From: CAUZWH01 sp965224275
Lineage (GTDB): Bacteria; Pseudomonadota; Alphaproteobacteria; SHVV01
DNA length: 64,000 nucleotides
Reading direction: 5' to 3'
NCBI GenBank assembly: GCA_965224275.1
Contig: CBDCYR010000009.1
Coordinates: forward strand, 186,001 to 250,000
The translations under genes were made by a program, and so were the position numbers. Shown one piece after another: positions 25,056 to 34,754 of this stretch. Position 1 is the first letter of the stretch. The number at the start of each line of letters is the position of its first letter. The notes under the pieces were generated by a model, which worked only from the letters and a program-made list of their open reading frames with translations, had not been told where the DNA came from and did not search any database.

Positions 25056-25840
25056 TGGATTGCCTCCTCTAGGCGGGTGGTGGACGGGGCACGGAACGTG
25101 CCCTGCGCGAAATGACCGAACAAAACCTGCTGAAGGTCGAGCTCGGGTTCGATGGCGACCGCCGCGTTAGCCGCCTGTTGAAGCGTCGCGCCGCTACCAA
25201 GCGCGAGAACCAAAGTGAAATCGCCGGGCGAGAGAGCCTGTGACGTCACCTGCAGCGTTGGCCGCGTGATCAGGACATGCTCGGAAGTGGCGAACGGGTC
25301 GAAGGGATCAACATCGATTCGGTTGGGTTCCGCGGCGTCCCAGATCTGCTGGATCGGATAGGGCGAGGCGACCAGCCGGGCCGCAGGATGCAGCGTGAAC
25401 GTGAGCCGGTCGGGGCCGTCCGCCGACAACGCCTCTAGATGTGCGGGATCGAACGGTGCCGCGTCGGCAGCGAAGTAGGATAGGTTGCGCGCCCACTCCA
25501 AGCGGGCGAGGTCGGGGAGGTAGGGAAGTGCCGCGGCGGGCTCGAATTCGCTCAAGAATTTGGCGAAACGCCAGCCGTAGGCAGATAGTTGCGGCCGCCG
25601 CGGCGGGTGAGAGTTTATGTAGGTGACCGCCGCGTGATTGAAGTGAGATTCACCGACCAGGCGACAAATAACCGGGTAAGCGGCTTGTAACACCTTCACC
25701 AGCGAGGCGTGGGTGTTGACGCGATGGATATCGAGCTGCGCCTCGCACGACAACTTGCCAGAGATAATCCCGGCCCTGGCAGGAATGCCATCGTTTGCGA
25801 GGATGGTGTGGCGCAGCGCCTGTTGCATGTCCTGAAGCAT
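25052..25840 (-). CDS. DUF2063 protein, partner of the MNIO enzyme (BufC-like)
   Basis: A 262-residue protein with the N-terminal DUF2063 region (LQDMQQALRHTIL, then IHRVNTHASLVKVLQAAYPVICRLVGESHFNHAAVTYI with HPPRRPQLSAYGWRFAKFL) and a C-terminal domain. DUF2063 proteins are the constant partners of DUF692/MNIO enzymes and bind the precursor peptide for modification; the old label DNA-binding is not supported. It lies 9 bp after the MNIO gene and overlaps doxX by 4 bp. Length and motif order are normal. Confidence 0.9.
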   Translation of the reverse strand: MLQDMQQALRHTILANDGIPARAGIISGKLSCEAQLDIHRVNTHASLVKVLQAAYPVICRLVGESHFNHAAVTYINSHPPRRPQLSAYGWRFAKFLSEFEPAAALPYLPDLARLEWARNLSYFAADAAPFDPAHLEALSADGPDRLTFTLHPAARLVASPYPIQQIWDAAEPNRIDVDPFDPFATSEHVLITRPTLQVTSQALSPGDFTLVLALGSGATLQQAANAAVAIEPELDLQQVLFGHFAQGTFRAPSTTRLEEAIQ

Positions 25841-25849
25841 CTGACGTCC

Positions 25850-26788
25850 TTAGATCGCAGCGAGCGCGGCGGGGTTGTGGGCCGTATCGCTGGGAGACGG
25901 CGACAAGATGCGCGCATAGCGGCTATCGGCCTGATGCGCTTCATCGACCAGCGTGGCGATTGGCGGCAGGTCGGTGTCCCACTCAATCAGAGTCGGACAG
26001 GCTCCGACCCGAGCGATCGTGTAGTCGTATAGGCGCCACACCGAATCGGCGACGCGCGAGCCGTGATCGTCGATCAGGATCGTGGCACCTTCGATTTCGC
26101 GCCGCGTGTGGCCGGCCAGGTGAATTTCATGGATCGGTGCGCCGGCGATCGAATCGACGTAATGTTCGGCGTCGAATCCGAGGTTCGCGGCGCTCACGTA
26201 GATGTTGTTGACGTCGAGCAACAGGGCACAGCCGGTGCGTGTCGCCGTTTCGACAAGGAACTCGGCTTCGGAAATGATTGAAGCCGCAAAGCTCATATAG
26301 GTCGACGGGTTTTCGATGAGCAGCTGTCGCCCGAGCAGATCCTGAACGCGGTTGACGTTGCTGCAGACGACGTCGAGGGCTTCCTCGGTGTAAGGCAGCG
26401 GCAGAAGATCGTTTAAGTACGTGCCCTCGGCGACACTCCAAGACAGATGATCGGAAACCAATCCCGGCTCGAGTCGGTCGTAAAGGCGGCGAAGTCGCTC
26501 GATGTGGGCGCGATCGACGCCCTCTGCCGAGCCCAGAGATAGACCGACGCTATGGCAACTGATCGAAAAATCCCGGCGAATTTGCTCGAGCGCGTGCACG
26601 TGTGGTCCGCCATCGCTTAAGAAGTTTTCGCTGTGGATCTCGAGCCAACCGACATCGGGTGAGGCCTCGAGAACGTCCAGGAGATGCTGAGACCGCAGCC
26701 CGATCCCGGCGCTTGCCGGAATCGGACCGCGTATTGCGCTTGGCGTCGATGGGAGGGAATCGAAAGTCACCGCACGCGTCCCGAGCAC
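25850..26788 (-). CDS. DUF692 multinuclear non-haem iron oxidase (MNIO, BufB-like)
   Basis: A 312-residue TIM-barrel enzyme of the MNIO family, which uses two or three iron ions and oxygen to modify cysteines of a ribosomally made peptide; in bufferin systems it forms thiooxazoles. Metal-site motifs are visible: EIHSENF, SCHSVGLSLG, SDHLSW, LIENPSTY, LLDVNNIYVSA, EIHLAGH, DDHGSRV and IEWDTDLP. The start appears to be GTG at 26788, 7 bp after the precursor stop; no strong ribosome-binding site is seen, so coupling to bufA is likely. It sits directly between its probable substrate gene (DUF2282) and its DUF2063 partner. Confidence 0.92.
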   Translation of the reverse strand: MLGTRAVTFDSLPSTPSAIRGPIPASAGIGLRSQHLLDVLEASPDVGWLEIHSENFLSDGGPHVHALEQIRRDFSISCHSVGLSLGSAEGVDRAHIERLRRLYDRLEPGLVSDHLSWSVAEGTYLNDLLPLPYTEEALDVVCSNVNRVQDLLGRQLLIENPSTYMSFAASIISEAEFLVETATRTGCALLLDVNNIYVSAANLGFDAEHYVDSIAGAPIHEIHLAGHTRREIEGATILIDDHGSRVADSVWRLYDYTIARVGACPTLIEWDTDLPPIATLVDEAHQADSRYARILSPSPSDTAHNPAALAAI

Positions 26789-26795
26789 GAAAAGC

Positions 26796-27101
26796 TTACG
26801 CTTTCACTTTCTTGGGGTTGGGGCCTTCGAACGGCTTCAACGTGCCGCCTGCCATGTCGCACGCGTCCTTCGACTTGGCGACTTTCCACTCGCCGCCGTC
26901 ATAGTTGACGGTGGAGTGACCGGCACAGGAATGCGTTCCGGCGGCATTGGCACAGTCGTTCTTACCGGCCTCGGAGATGCCGTAGCACTTGAGCTTACTG
27001 GCCGCGAAGGCATCGCTGGCTGGCGAGGTGAGCGCCACCATCGAGACGGCACCGGCGAGAGCGGCTACGATTGCGAGGCTGTTGAGTTTGTTGGTCGACA
27101 T
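26796..27101 (-). CDS. DUF2282 bufferin-type RiPP precursor (BufA1-like)
   Basis: A 101-residue exported precursor. The ATG at 27101 has AAGGAG seven bases upstream. A signal peptide (KLNSLAIVAALAGAVSMVAL, cleavage probably after SDAFA) precedes a mature peptide with four cysteines in the family contexts KCYGISEAGKNDCAN, HSCAGHS and KDACDMAGG. DUF2282 proteins are the substrates of DUF692 enzymes; the modified peptides bind copper and protect against it. It is the first gene of the operon and divergent from a broken lysR gene, with a LysR-type operator between them. Which cysteines are modified cannot be read from sequence. Confidence 0.9.
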   Translation of the reverse strand: MSTNKLNSLAIVAALAGAVSMVALTSPASDAFAASKLKCYGISEAGKNDCANAAGTHSCAGHSTVNYDGGEWKVAKSKDACDMAGGTLKPFEGPNPKKVKA

Positions 27102-27187
27102 TTGTTCGCTCCTTGATCTGGTTTGAAACAACGCCCAACATTTACGAGCCAGCCAGCGAATACGGAAATATCGATGTTCTATTGTTT

Positions 27188-27206
27188 CGATAGCCGTGGG
27201 CTATCG
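27188..27206. promoter_or_regulatory. LysR-type operator (T-N11-A palindrome)
   Basis: CGATAGCC-GTG-GGCTATCG is a perfect 8-bp inverted repeat with a 3-bp spacer. It contains T (27191), eleven bases and A (27203), the classic LysR box. It lies between the divergent bufferin precursor gene and the lysR gene that starts at 27346, so it probably controls one or both. Confidence 0.7.
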
Positions 27207-27345
27207 ACTTTTCTTTTTATTTTCAGTTAGTTAAGCTCAAGTCACACGGTCTTGAGCGGCTTGTTACCGGCCCACGCCGGGAGCGAATCGCCGGGATTGC
27301 GCGATTTGGGCGCCGGGTTTGCCGGTGAGGGCGGAGTGTTCGATC

Positions 27346-27664
27346 ATGGAAATGAACCAGGTTCGCTATTTCCTGGCAGTCTGCCAGACCCTCAATTTCA
27401 CCGAGGCGGCGACCCGCTGTGGTATCGCCCAACCGTCGCTCACGCGTGCGATCAAGGGCCTGGAAGACGAACTCGGGGGCGCTCTATTCCGGCGCGAACG
27501 GCGGCAAACCCACCTCACAGATCTCGGCCGTCTGATGAAGCCGCATCTCGAACAAATCTTTATGGCGAGCGAATCCGCTCAGTCGCAGGCCGAGGCATAT
27601 TGGGAGCCCGAAAAGGTCGAGCTCAATCTTGGCGTCATGTGCACGGTTGGCGTTTTTCCTCTAA
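27346..27664 (+). pseudogene. LysR-family regulator, N-terminal piece (split by IS5-family element)
   Basis: From the ATG at 27346 the frame gives a LysR winged helix-turn-helix: MEMNQVRYFLAVCQTLNFTE, then CGIAQPSLTRAIKGLEDELGG and the wing, followed by the linker helix and the first strand of the effector domain (NLGVMCTVGVFPL). The frame runs into the insertion sequence at 27665. The rest of the gene is at 28597-29192. LysR genes divergent from an operon usually regulate it, so the bufferin operon may have lost its own regulator. A close, intact LysR follows at 29208. Confidence 0.92.
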
Positions 27665-28596
27665 GAGGCCAACCCGAAACTAGTTGAGTGATTTCAGTCG
27701 GTTGTGGCTTACTCGGTTGTGTCAAAGCAAACGAGGAGGCACAACATGTGGACCGAAATCACTCGCCCGAATTATGAGCGCCGTGGCGGGCGCTACGCAA
27801 GCGACCTGACGGATCGAGAGTGGGCGTTGATCGCGCCGCTCATGCCGCCGCGCAAGAAGATCGGCCGGCCGAGGACGACGGACCTGCGCCATGTCATGGA
27901 TGCGGTCATGTACATGGCCTCGACGGGCTGCCAGTGGGCGATGTTGCCGAACGACTTCCCTCCGCCTTCCACGGTCCAGCGCTATTTCTACGACTGGCGC
28001 TCCAACGGCCTGCTGGAGAGCATCAACCATCACCTGGTCATGGCGGCCCGGGAGCTGGAAGGACGCGAGGCCGGCCCGAGCGCCGGGGTGATCGACAGCC
28101 AGAGCGTGAAAACCACGGAAAGCGGTGGTGTTCGGGGCTATGACGCGGGCAAGAAGATCAAGGGCCGCAAGCGTCACATCGTCACCGATACACTCGGCCT
28201 GCTGGTCGGCCTGATCGTGCACGCAGCCGATATCCAGGACCGCGACGGCGCGCCCGAGGTCCTCAAATCGATCCGTCATCGCTTCCCCCGGCTGCGTCAC
28301 CTCTTCGCCGACGCCGCCTACGCGGGACCGAAACTCGAGGGCGCCCTTGAGGACATCGGCCGCTGGAAGCTCGAGATCATCAAGCGCTCAGACACCGCCC
28401 AGGGCTTCGAGCTCCTGCCCAGACGATGGGTCGTCGAGAGGACCTTCGCCTGGCTCAACCGATGCCGTCGACTGGCCAAGGATTGGGAGAAATCAATCGC
28501 CTCCGCACAGGCATGGATTCTTGTCGCCAACATCCGACTCCTCACAAGGCGGCTCGCAAGGTACTGTTATCAAACATAGAGTTTCGAGTCGGACTC
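27665..28596 (+). mobile_element. IS5-family insertion sequence (932 bp) in lysR
   Basis: Imperfect terminal repeats GAGGCCAACCCGAAACT (left) and GAGTCCGACTCGAAACT (right, read inward) flank one transposase gene. A 3-bp TAA target duplication (27662-27664 and 28597-28599) matches the TNA preference of the IS1031 subgroup. Removing the element and one TAA restores the LysR frame as VGVFPLIGFLNQM. Confidence 0.93.
27746..28579 (+). CDS. IS5-family transposase
   Basis: A 277-residue DDE transposase. The ATG at 27746 has GAGGAGG upstream and begins MWTEITRPNYERRGGRYASD. The N-terminal DUF4096-like region (LTDREWALIAPLMPP, YMASTGCQWAMLPNDFPPPST) is followed by the DDE domain: GVIDSQSVKTTESGG (first Asp), HLFADAAYAGPKLEG (second Asp) and RRWVVERTFAWLNRCRRLAKDWE (Glu). 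It is intact. The relic at 34.7-35.1 kb is a shortened relative of this same transposase. Confidence 0.96.
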   Translation: MWTEITRPNYERRGGRYASDLTDREWALIAPLMPPRKKIGRPRTTDLRHVMDAVMYMASTGCQWAMLPNDFPPPSTVQRYFYDWRSNGLLESINHHLVMAARELEGREAGPSAGVIDSQSVKTTESGGVRGYDAGKKIKGRKRHIVTDTLGLLVGLIVHAADIQDRDGAPEVLKSIRHRFPRLRHLFADAAYAGPKLEGALEDIGRWKLEIIKRSDTAQGFELLPRRWVVERTFAWLNRCRRLAKDWEKSIASAQAWILVANIRLLTRRLARYCYQT

Positions 28597-29192
28597 TAAT
28601 TGGCTTTCTCAATCAGATGCACCGCGAACTTCCGGCGCTCGATATCACGCTGCGCGATGCGCCCGGCGGCGAGCTCATCGATGCAATGGCGGCTGGCGAG
28701 CTCGACGTTGCATTTATCGGCATGCCGAATTATCCCGCTGCGCTTACCGCGCAAGCGCTCTATGAAGAGCGCTACGTGATCACGTTCGCCAAAGGGCATT
28801 CGTTCGAAAGCATGGCGACGGTGCCGATGCAGGCGCTCGATGGGATCGACTATCTGTGGCGCTCAAATTGCGAGCTCGGAACGATGTTTCGTGAGTTCAC
28901 GGGCGAAGATGAGCCGTTCGAGCTCAATGTCTGCTACCGCAGCGAACGCGAAGATTGGATTCAGGCGCTCGTTCTGTCCGGCATGGGATGCGCCATCATG
29001 CCCGAATACCTGCCGCGGCTACCCGGCATCGCGACCCGGGTTCTGGTCGACCCGTCGGCCCAGCGGGCGGTTAGTATTGTGACCCGGGAGACGCTCGAGC
29101 CCTCATCGACCACCCGATCCTTTGTCAACGCGGCGCTGGCCTATGATTGGAACAAGGCGTTGGCTGGCGCCGGCGTGTCGACACAGTCGTAG
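28597..29192 (+). pseudogene. LysR-family regulator, C-terminal piece
   Basis: This piece continues the frame of the N-terminal fragment: IGFLNQMHRELPALDITLRD, then the effector-binding domain (GELIDAMAAGELDVAFIGMP, RYVITFAKGHSFESMATVPM, LSGMGCAIMPEYLPRLPGI) to a stop at 29192. It is closely similar to the downstream LysR protein, which suggests a tandem duplication before the insertion. Without its DNA-binding domain it cannot act as a regulator. Confidence 0.92.
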
Positions 29193-29207
29193 CCAGGGGT
29201 ATCGGCA

Positions 29208-30089
29208 ATGGAGATGCATCAAGTTCGCTACTTCCTCGCGGTTTCCCGAGAGCTCAATTTCAGTCGCGCTGCCGATACCTGCAATGTTGCCCAGCCCTCG
29301 TTGACGCGGGCGATCAAGAAACTCGAAGCGGAGCTCGGCGGACCCTTATTCGTGCGCGAGCGCGGGCACATACGGTTGACCGAGTTTGGCGATCTGATGC
29401 GACCGCACCTGGAACAGATCCTCGAAGTCGGCGCGATCGCGCGCAACGAAGCCGACGGATTTCGTACCCTGGAGCGCGCGCCGGTGCGGCTCGGCGCGAT
29501 GTGCACGATCAACCCATCTCGTGTGGTTGGCTTTCTCGAACGCCTGCGTGCCGAAATTCCGATGCTCGATCTTACGGTGCGCGAGGGTGCAGCGGGAGAA
29601 CTGGTTGACGAGATGATGTCAGGCGAACTTGATGTTTCGCTGATCGGTCTGCCGAGTTTTCCTGACCGGCTCGATGCCAAGCCGCTCTATAGCGAACGCT
29701 ACCTGATTGCTTTTCCCGAAGGACATCGGTTCGGCGGTATGTCGACGGTGCCGCTCGATGAACTCGATGGCGAGGATTATTTGCTTCGATCGAACTGCGA
29801 GTATTCCGCCAATGCGGAGGAGTTTCTCGGCGCTCCACGGCCCTACAAGGTCAATATCGTCTACCGTAGCGAGCGCGAAGAATGGATCCAGGCGATGATT
29901 CTGTGCCGTCGCGGCTGCGCCGTGATGCCCGAATTCCTACCGCGCATAGCCGGCATCGCAACACGGGTTCTGGTTGAACCCGATCTCGAACGCGTCGTTA
30001 GCCTGGTGACCGTCGCCGGCCGCCAGTTCTCGCCACCGGTGCAGCGTTTGATGAAGATTGCTCGGGCCTACGCCTGGACCGAGGCATGA
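29208..30089 (+). CDS. LysR-family transcriptional regulator (intact paralogue)
   Basis: A 293-residue LysR regulator with helix-turn-helix MEMHQVRYFLAVSRELNFSR...VAQPSLTRAIKKLEAELGG and a complete effector domain (LVDEMMSGELDVSLIGLPSF, LCRRGCAVMPEFLPRIAGI). It starts 15 bp after the broken paralogue and probably shared its promoter; the IS5-family insertion may be polar on it or may supply a new promoter. Its closeness to the broken copy makes it a possible substitute regulator of the bufferin operon. The effector is unknown. Confidence 0.92.
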   Translation: MEMHQVRYFLAVSRELNFSRAADTCNVAQPSLTRAIKKLEAELGGPLFVRERGHIRLTEFGDLMRPHLEQILEVGAIARNEADGFRTLERAPVRLGAMCTINPSRVVGFLERLRAEIPMLDLTVREGAAGELVDEMMSGELDVSLIGLPSFPDRLDAKPLYSERYLIAFPEGHRFGGMSTVPLDELDGEDYLLRSNCEYSANAEEFLGAPRPYKVNIVYRSEREEWIQAMILCRRGCAVMPEFLPRIAGIATRVLVEPDLERVVSLVTVAGRQFSPPVQRLMKIARAYAWTEA

Positions 30090-30098
30090 CAAGCGCGA

Positions 30099-31817
30099 TC
30101 AATGAACGCGGCCGGCTTGCGTCGCGATATGTTTGGCCTGCTCGGTCAGGCGTACAGCGATGAGCTCGCCCGGAACCGCCGGCCCGAAGTAGTAACCCTG
30201 CACCGAATTGCAGCCGGCCTCGCCGAGAAATTTGAGCTGGCGATCGGTTTCGACGCCCTCTGCCAAGACCCGGTAGGGCGAGCCGTGTCCGAGGCTCGAA
30301 ATGGCACGGACCAACGCCTCAATTTCCGCGTCTTGGCCGATCTCTCGGGTCAGGCTTTGATCGATCTTAACCGTCGTAATCGGCAAGTCGCGCAGGAACA
30401 TCAGAGAACCGGCGCCGGAACCGAAATCATCGACCGCCATGCGCACACCGATCTCTGCGAGACGAGTTAACGCCGGTTCGATCGCGAGAAACTCGTGCCT
30501 GGTGAGGACCGTGTCGTCGAATTCGAGCTCGAGAAGATCAGGCTCAATCGCGTGGTCCTCGAGCGCCTGCACGACGGTTTCATAAATGTCGCTACGCAAT
30601 AACTCAAACGCCGAGACGTTGAACGCGACTGTGATATTGGGCAGGCCGGCTCGGCGCCAGTCGCTCAACTGTTGTAGCGTGCGGTTGAGGACCCATTTGC
30701 CGAGCGGCGCAATCTGGCCATCATGTTCCGCATCGGGTACGAATTCATCCGGCCGCATGAAGCCACGCTGCGGGTGGCGCCAGCGGACCAGGGCCTCAAC
30801 CCCATGAAAGCGACGCGAATCGATAGCGATCTGCGGTTGGTAGTGAACCACGAATTGCTGCTGTTCCAGCGACGACGCAAACTCGCGCCGGTGCTGCGCG
30901 CGCGCGGCGACCGCCGTGTCCATCTCGGCGTCGAAAAACTGATAACGATGCACCATCGATTGCTTGCTCTGGCGAAAGGCGAGCTCAGCGTTTCGCACAA
31001 GCGCGGCTGCCGATTCACCGTTTTGGGGATGTACCGCGATGCCGATGGCGGCGTCCACTTTTGCCGTTTGCGCGCCGAACTTGAGCGGTTGCGATACCGC
31101 GTCGATGAGCTTGTCGGCGAGAACCGCAGCCGATTGCGGATCATCAAGTTCGGTCTGCACGATGCCAAATTCATCGTAGCTTAGTCGCGCCACTGTATCG
31201 GTTTCGCGTACCGATTCCTGAAGCCGGGCGGCGGTCGCCAGCAACAATTCGTCACCCGCTTCCTCACCCCAGGTTTGGCTGACCGTTTTGAGACCGTCGA
31301 GGTCGACGATGTGTACGGCGACGCTCTTGCGGTGACGGCGGGCCTGTGCGAGTGCCGATTCGAGGCGATCTTCGAACAGCCCGAGATCGGGGAGTCCGGT
31401 TAGTTCATCGTGCTGCGTGGGCGGCTCGGTCACCGGCTCGGAACATCTGGTCTGGGTCGCGTAGCGCAGGATTCGCGAGATTTGCGTGCCGTCATACTTA
31501 CCTTTGACGATGTAGTCCTGGGCACCTGAGCCTAACGCGGCGCGGGCAACGTGTTCGTCCTCCGGGCCGGCGAAGATAACGATAGACGTGTCGGCGATTT
31601 GCCCGCGAAGTTGCCATAAGGCCTCGAATCCCAATGAATCAGGGAGCGACAGATCAAGCAGGACAATGTCATAGCTAGTGTCAGCCAGCGTCCGTTTGGC
31701 GTCGGCGAGTCGACCGACCTCGGTAATGCGAATATCGGACCCTACGACATCAGCGAGCACACCCTTGAGCTGCCGAATATCGCGTTCGTCATCTTCAACC
31801 AACAAGACTTTCATCAT
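30099..31817 (-). CDS. Response regulator with degenerate GGDEF and EAL domains
   Basis: A 572-residue protein: receiver domain (residues 1-125; LLVEDDERDIRQL, phospho-acceptor in VLLDLSLPDS, conserved Lys in IVKGKYDG), a GGDEF domain whose active site reads SYDEF instead of GGDEF, and an EAL domain with intact EAL in GVEALVRWRHPQRGF plus DDFGSGAGSL and KIDQSL. The RETD I-site remains five residues before SYDEF. It is therefore probably a phosphodiesterase or an allosteric c-di-GMP/GTP sensor rather than a cyclase. It shares its architecture with the protein at 37.1-38.8 kb, and the two flank a broken histidine kinase. Confidence 0.92.
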   Translation of the reverse strand: MMKVLLVEDDERDIRQLKGVLADVVGSDIRITEVGRLADAKRTLADTSYDIVLLDLSLPDSLGFEALWQLRGQIADTSIVIFAGPEDEHVARAALGSGAQDYIVKGKYDGTQISRILRYATQTRCSEPVTEPPTQHDELTGLPDLGLFEDRLESALAQARRHRKSVAVHIVDLDGLKTVSQTWGEEAGDELLLATAARLQESVRETDTVARLSYDEFGIVQTELDDPQSAAVLADKLIDAVSQPLKFGAQTAKVDAAIGIAVHPQNGESAAALVRNAELAFRQSKQSMVHRYQFFDAEMDTAVAARAQHRREFASSLEQQQFVVHYQPQIAIDSRRFHGVEALVRWRHPQRGFMRPDEFVPDAEHDGQIAPLGKWVLNRTLQQLSDWRRAGLPNITVAFNVSAFELLRSDIYETVVQALEDHAIEPDLLELEFDDTVLTRHEFLAIEPALTRLAEIGVRMAVDDFGSGAGSLMFLRDLPITTVKIDQSLTREIGQDAEIEALVRAISSLGHGSPYRVLAEGVETDRQLKFLGEAGCNSVQGYYFGPAVPGELIAVRLTEQAKHIATQAGRVH

Positions 31818-32042
31818 CTACTCGTGGGGGTGCCGGCACAGGGCTTGCGTCGTGTTTTGCGCGGGCGTTCTGCGACAGGCGCCGGTTTGCCGGCGCGACC
31901 AAGCGGAATTGCTGAGGAACTATACGTCCTTCGTTCTTTCCCATTTGTTAACGGGTTCTTGCGCCAACGGGCTTGTCAACAGCGACTCCACCGGATTCTC
32001 CGGTAACGCCAGATATGAAAGGTTTAGGCGTCGGTTGCGCTG

Positions 32043-34732
32043 TTAGATAGGGAGTGTGAAGCGGAAGATGGAGCCGCCGTTGCTATTCGGTTCGAACCAA
32101 ATCTTTCCTTCGTTCGATTCGATGATCTTCTTGCAGATTGCCAGACCAATACCGGTGCCTGGATATTCCTGCTTGGTATGAAGGCGCTGGAATATCTGAA
32201 AGACCTTGCCGGCATAGTCCTGAGAAATTCCAATTCCATTATCGGCGACTGAAAACTCCCATTGGCCGTTTTTCGTAGATGCCGACACATGGACGGTTGG
32301 TAAGTCCTCACCTCGATATTTGATCGCGTTGCCGATCAGGTTTTGGAAGATTTGGGTGAGTTCTCCGGTGCGCACGTGAACCGGTGGTAGTTCGTCATAA
32401 GTGATCTGCGCTTGGGACTCCGCGATCATGGTATCGAGATTTTTCAGGACACTTTCGAGGGCGCCAGTCGCGGAGATCGTTTCACGCGACGACTCAGGTT
32501 GGCCGGCCCGTGAATAGGCCAGCAAGTCGTCGACCAGCTGCTTCATGCGTGTCGCACCGTCGACGGCAAATTCGATGTAATCGTTGGCACGTTTGTCGAG
32601 CTGCTCGGCGTAGCGGCGCTGCAGAAGCTGGCAGTAGCTTGCCACCATCCGCAATGGCTCCTGCAGGTCGTGTGATGCCACATAAGCAAATTGCTCAAGA
32701 TCGGCGTTAGAACGCGCGAGTTCGCCGGCGCGCTTGCTCAAGGCTTCCTCAGCACCCTTGAGCTCAGTGATATCGGTGAAGGTGTTGACACATCCCCCGT
32801 CGGGCATCGGCTCGCGGCGATGATCGAGGATCCGCCCGCTCGGTGTAAGGAGGTCGTTGCGGTAGGGCTTCGAGAAGTCGGCGTCGAAATAATTGGCAAC
32901 CACCGCGTCCGGTTCGCCGGGACCGAAATAGCCGGTCTCGACCGATCGCCGCACGATCGTGTCGAGGCTGACGCCATGTTGGATAAGGTCCACAGGTAGC
33001 TCCAGAAGCTCTTCGTATCGGTCGTTCCATGCGATCAATCGGAGGTTCTTATCGAAGACCGTGAGACCTTGCGAGATATTGTCGAGGATCGACTGGAGGC
33101 GGCTGGAATGGTCTTCGAGGATGTTCTGTACGTTCTCGAACGCGGTGTTCGCCTGGGCTAATTCGTCGGCGCGCTGCTCGAGCGCGGTCTCGCTGTTTTT
33201 CTGATCGGTAATATCGGTAAACGTGGTGAACACGGTGCCGTCATTGGTGAGTTCACGACGGAGGTCGACGACGCGCCCGCTGGCGAGGGTTAATTCCACC
33301 CTGTGAGGCGCGTTGAACTGGTGCACCGAACCAAACGTCGTAATGAACTTTCGTGCCTCGAGTTCGCTCACAACGCCGCTCGTAATCGCGCCATGATTGA
33401 GGTCGTCAAGCGTCATGCCGACCTTAAGCAGATGTTCGGGCATTTCCATAATTTGCGCATACTGGTCATTCCACCTGACCAGCCGACGATCGGGCCCGAT
33501 CACGGTCAAACCTTGCGACATCGTCTCGATTATTGACGTCAGTTGGTGCGATTGGGTTTGAATTTCCTGGGTTCGCTCGGCAACAACCTGCTCGATGCGT
33601 GCGGTGCGGCCGGTTGTCGATAGCAGGAATCCGCTGAGACTGCTGGCGAACAGGAAGGCACCGACGAGAACGGTCCATACGGTCCACGATTGATGGGCGC
33701 TCAGGTAGTCGGGCGTTGCGACAAAGCGCAATTCCCATTTCCGGCCGGCCATGTCGTATGTCGTGCTGGCCGTTGGCTCCGTGCCGGTCAGGTGAGCTAC
33801 GGCATCAGCGCTTGCACCATCTTCACCGGTCGGAGCGTGAAGCAACTGCTGGTCGGGCGACGCGGTGCGGTCGTACAGCCAAACGTCAACATCTTCGGCT
33901 TGGAGGGTCGTAATCAAACCGCCGATCATGTCCTCGATGCGGAATACGCCACTTGCATACCCTACGAGGTTGCGCCGTCGTGCCTCGATCGAATCGGTGG
34001 CAGCGTCAATACGGTAGATCGGCTCGATAATCAGAAAACCAAACGAACGACCGGTTTCCTGCACCAGACGGATCCGTCCGGTAGCAACCTGTACGCCGTC
34101 GTCGCGCGCCCGGTTCAGGGCTTCGAGACGGGTTGGGTTGGAGCCGATGTCGAAGCCGAGGGCGGCTTTGTTGCCTGAATATGGGTCTATGTAAAAGACC
34201 GGGAAGTAGACGGGGCGGCTCGCTGCTGCGACCAAAGCGCCCGCGTTGTTGCGCTCCGCGATCTTGAAACTTTCGAAGCCTTCTGCCCGCGCACTGGCTT
34301 CAAAACGCGCGCGGTCGGCGCCGACGACCCGCGGCAGCCAACTCAGGGCCTGGATGGCGCGGCGCCGCGCCAGCACATCCGAAACGAATACGCTAAACTC
34401 GTCGCGATCGACCTTATCGCTGCTGACAAACAGGCGTTCAATTGCACGTAAAGCCTCGCGATAAGCATCGAATTCTCGATTCATCGATTCAGCGAGGGTC
34501 AACACGCGCTGGTTGAACTCGAACTGAAGGCGATCGTGTTCCCAGCGGGTGGCCAAGGTGAACAGCGCGGCGATCAAAGCCAACATAACCAAAAGAGGCA
34601 ACGCGACGCTCGTCGCTCGGCTACGCCACATTTCGCGCGGTCTAGCGAATGCGATAAGTACCAAAGGCGCTGCAACCAGCACGCCGATAACATCGCCGAT
34701 CCACCACGTGAACCAGCTTACTGGATAACTAG
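32043..34732 (-). pseudogene. MASE1-CHASE-PAS histidine kinase, C-terminal piece
   Basis: The frame continues the MASE1 fragment at 36585-37060: SYPVSWFTWWIGDVIGVLVA is the last MASE1 part, followed by a further helix, a CHASE-type sensory domain (NREFDAYREALRAIERLFVS...FPVFYIDPYSGNKAALGFD), a transmembrane helix, two PAS domains each with a DRRLVRWNDQY or NLRLIAWNDRYEE core, and a Cph1-type kinase: ADLEQFAYVASHDLQEPLRM with the phosphoacceptor His, LIGNAIKYRG, VADNGIGIS and GTGIGLAICKKI. A restart codon near 34682 could give an 879-residue protein lacking most of MASE1. The insertion at the CTAG site separates it from its promoter. The Rcp1-like regulator at 38.8-39.3 kb is the likely partner. 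Confidence 0.88.
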
Positions 34733-34754
34733 CCCGGATTCGTCACGAAGGGTT

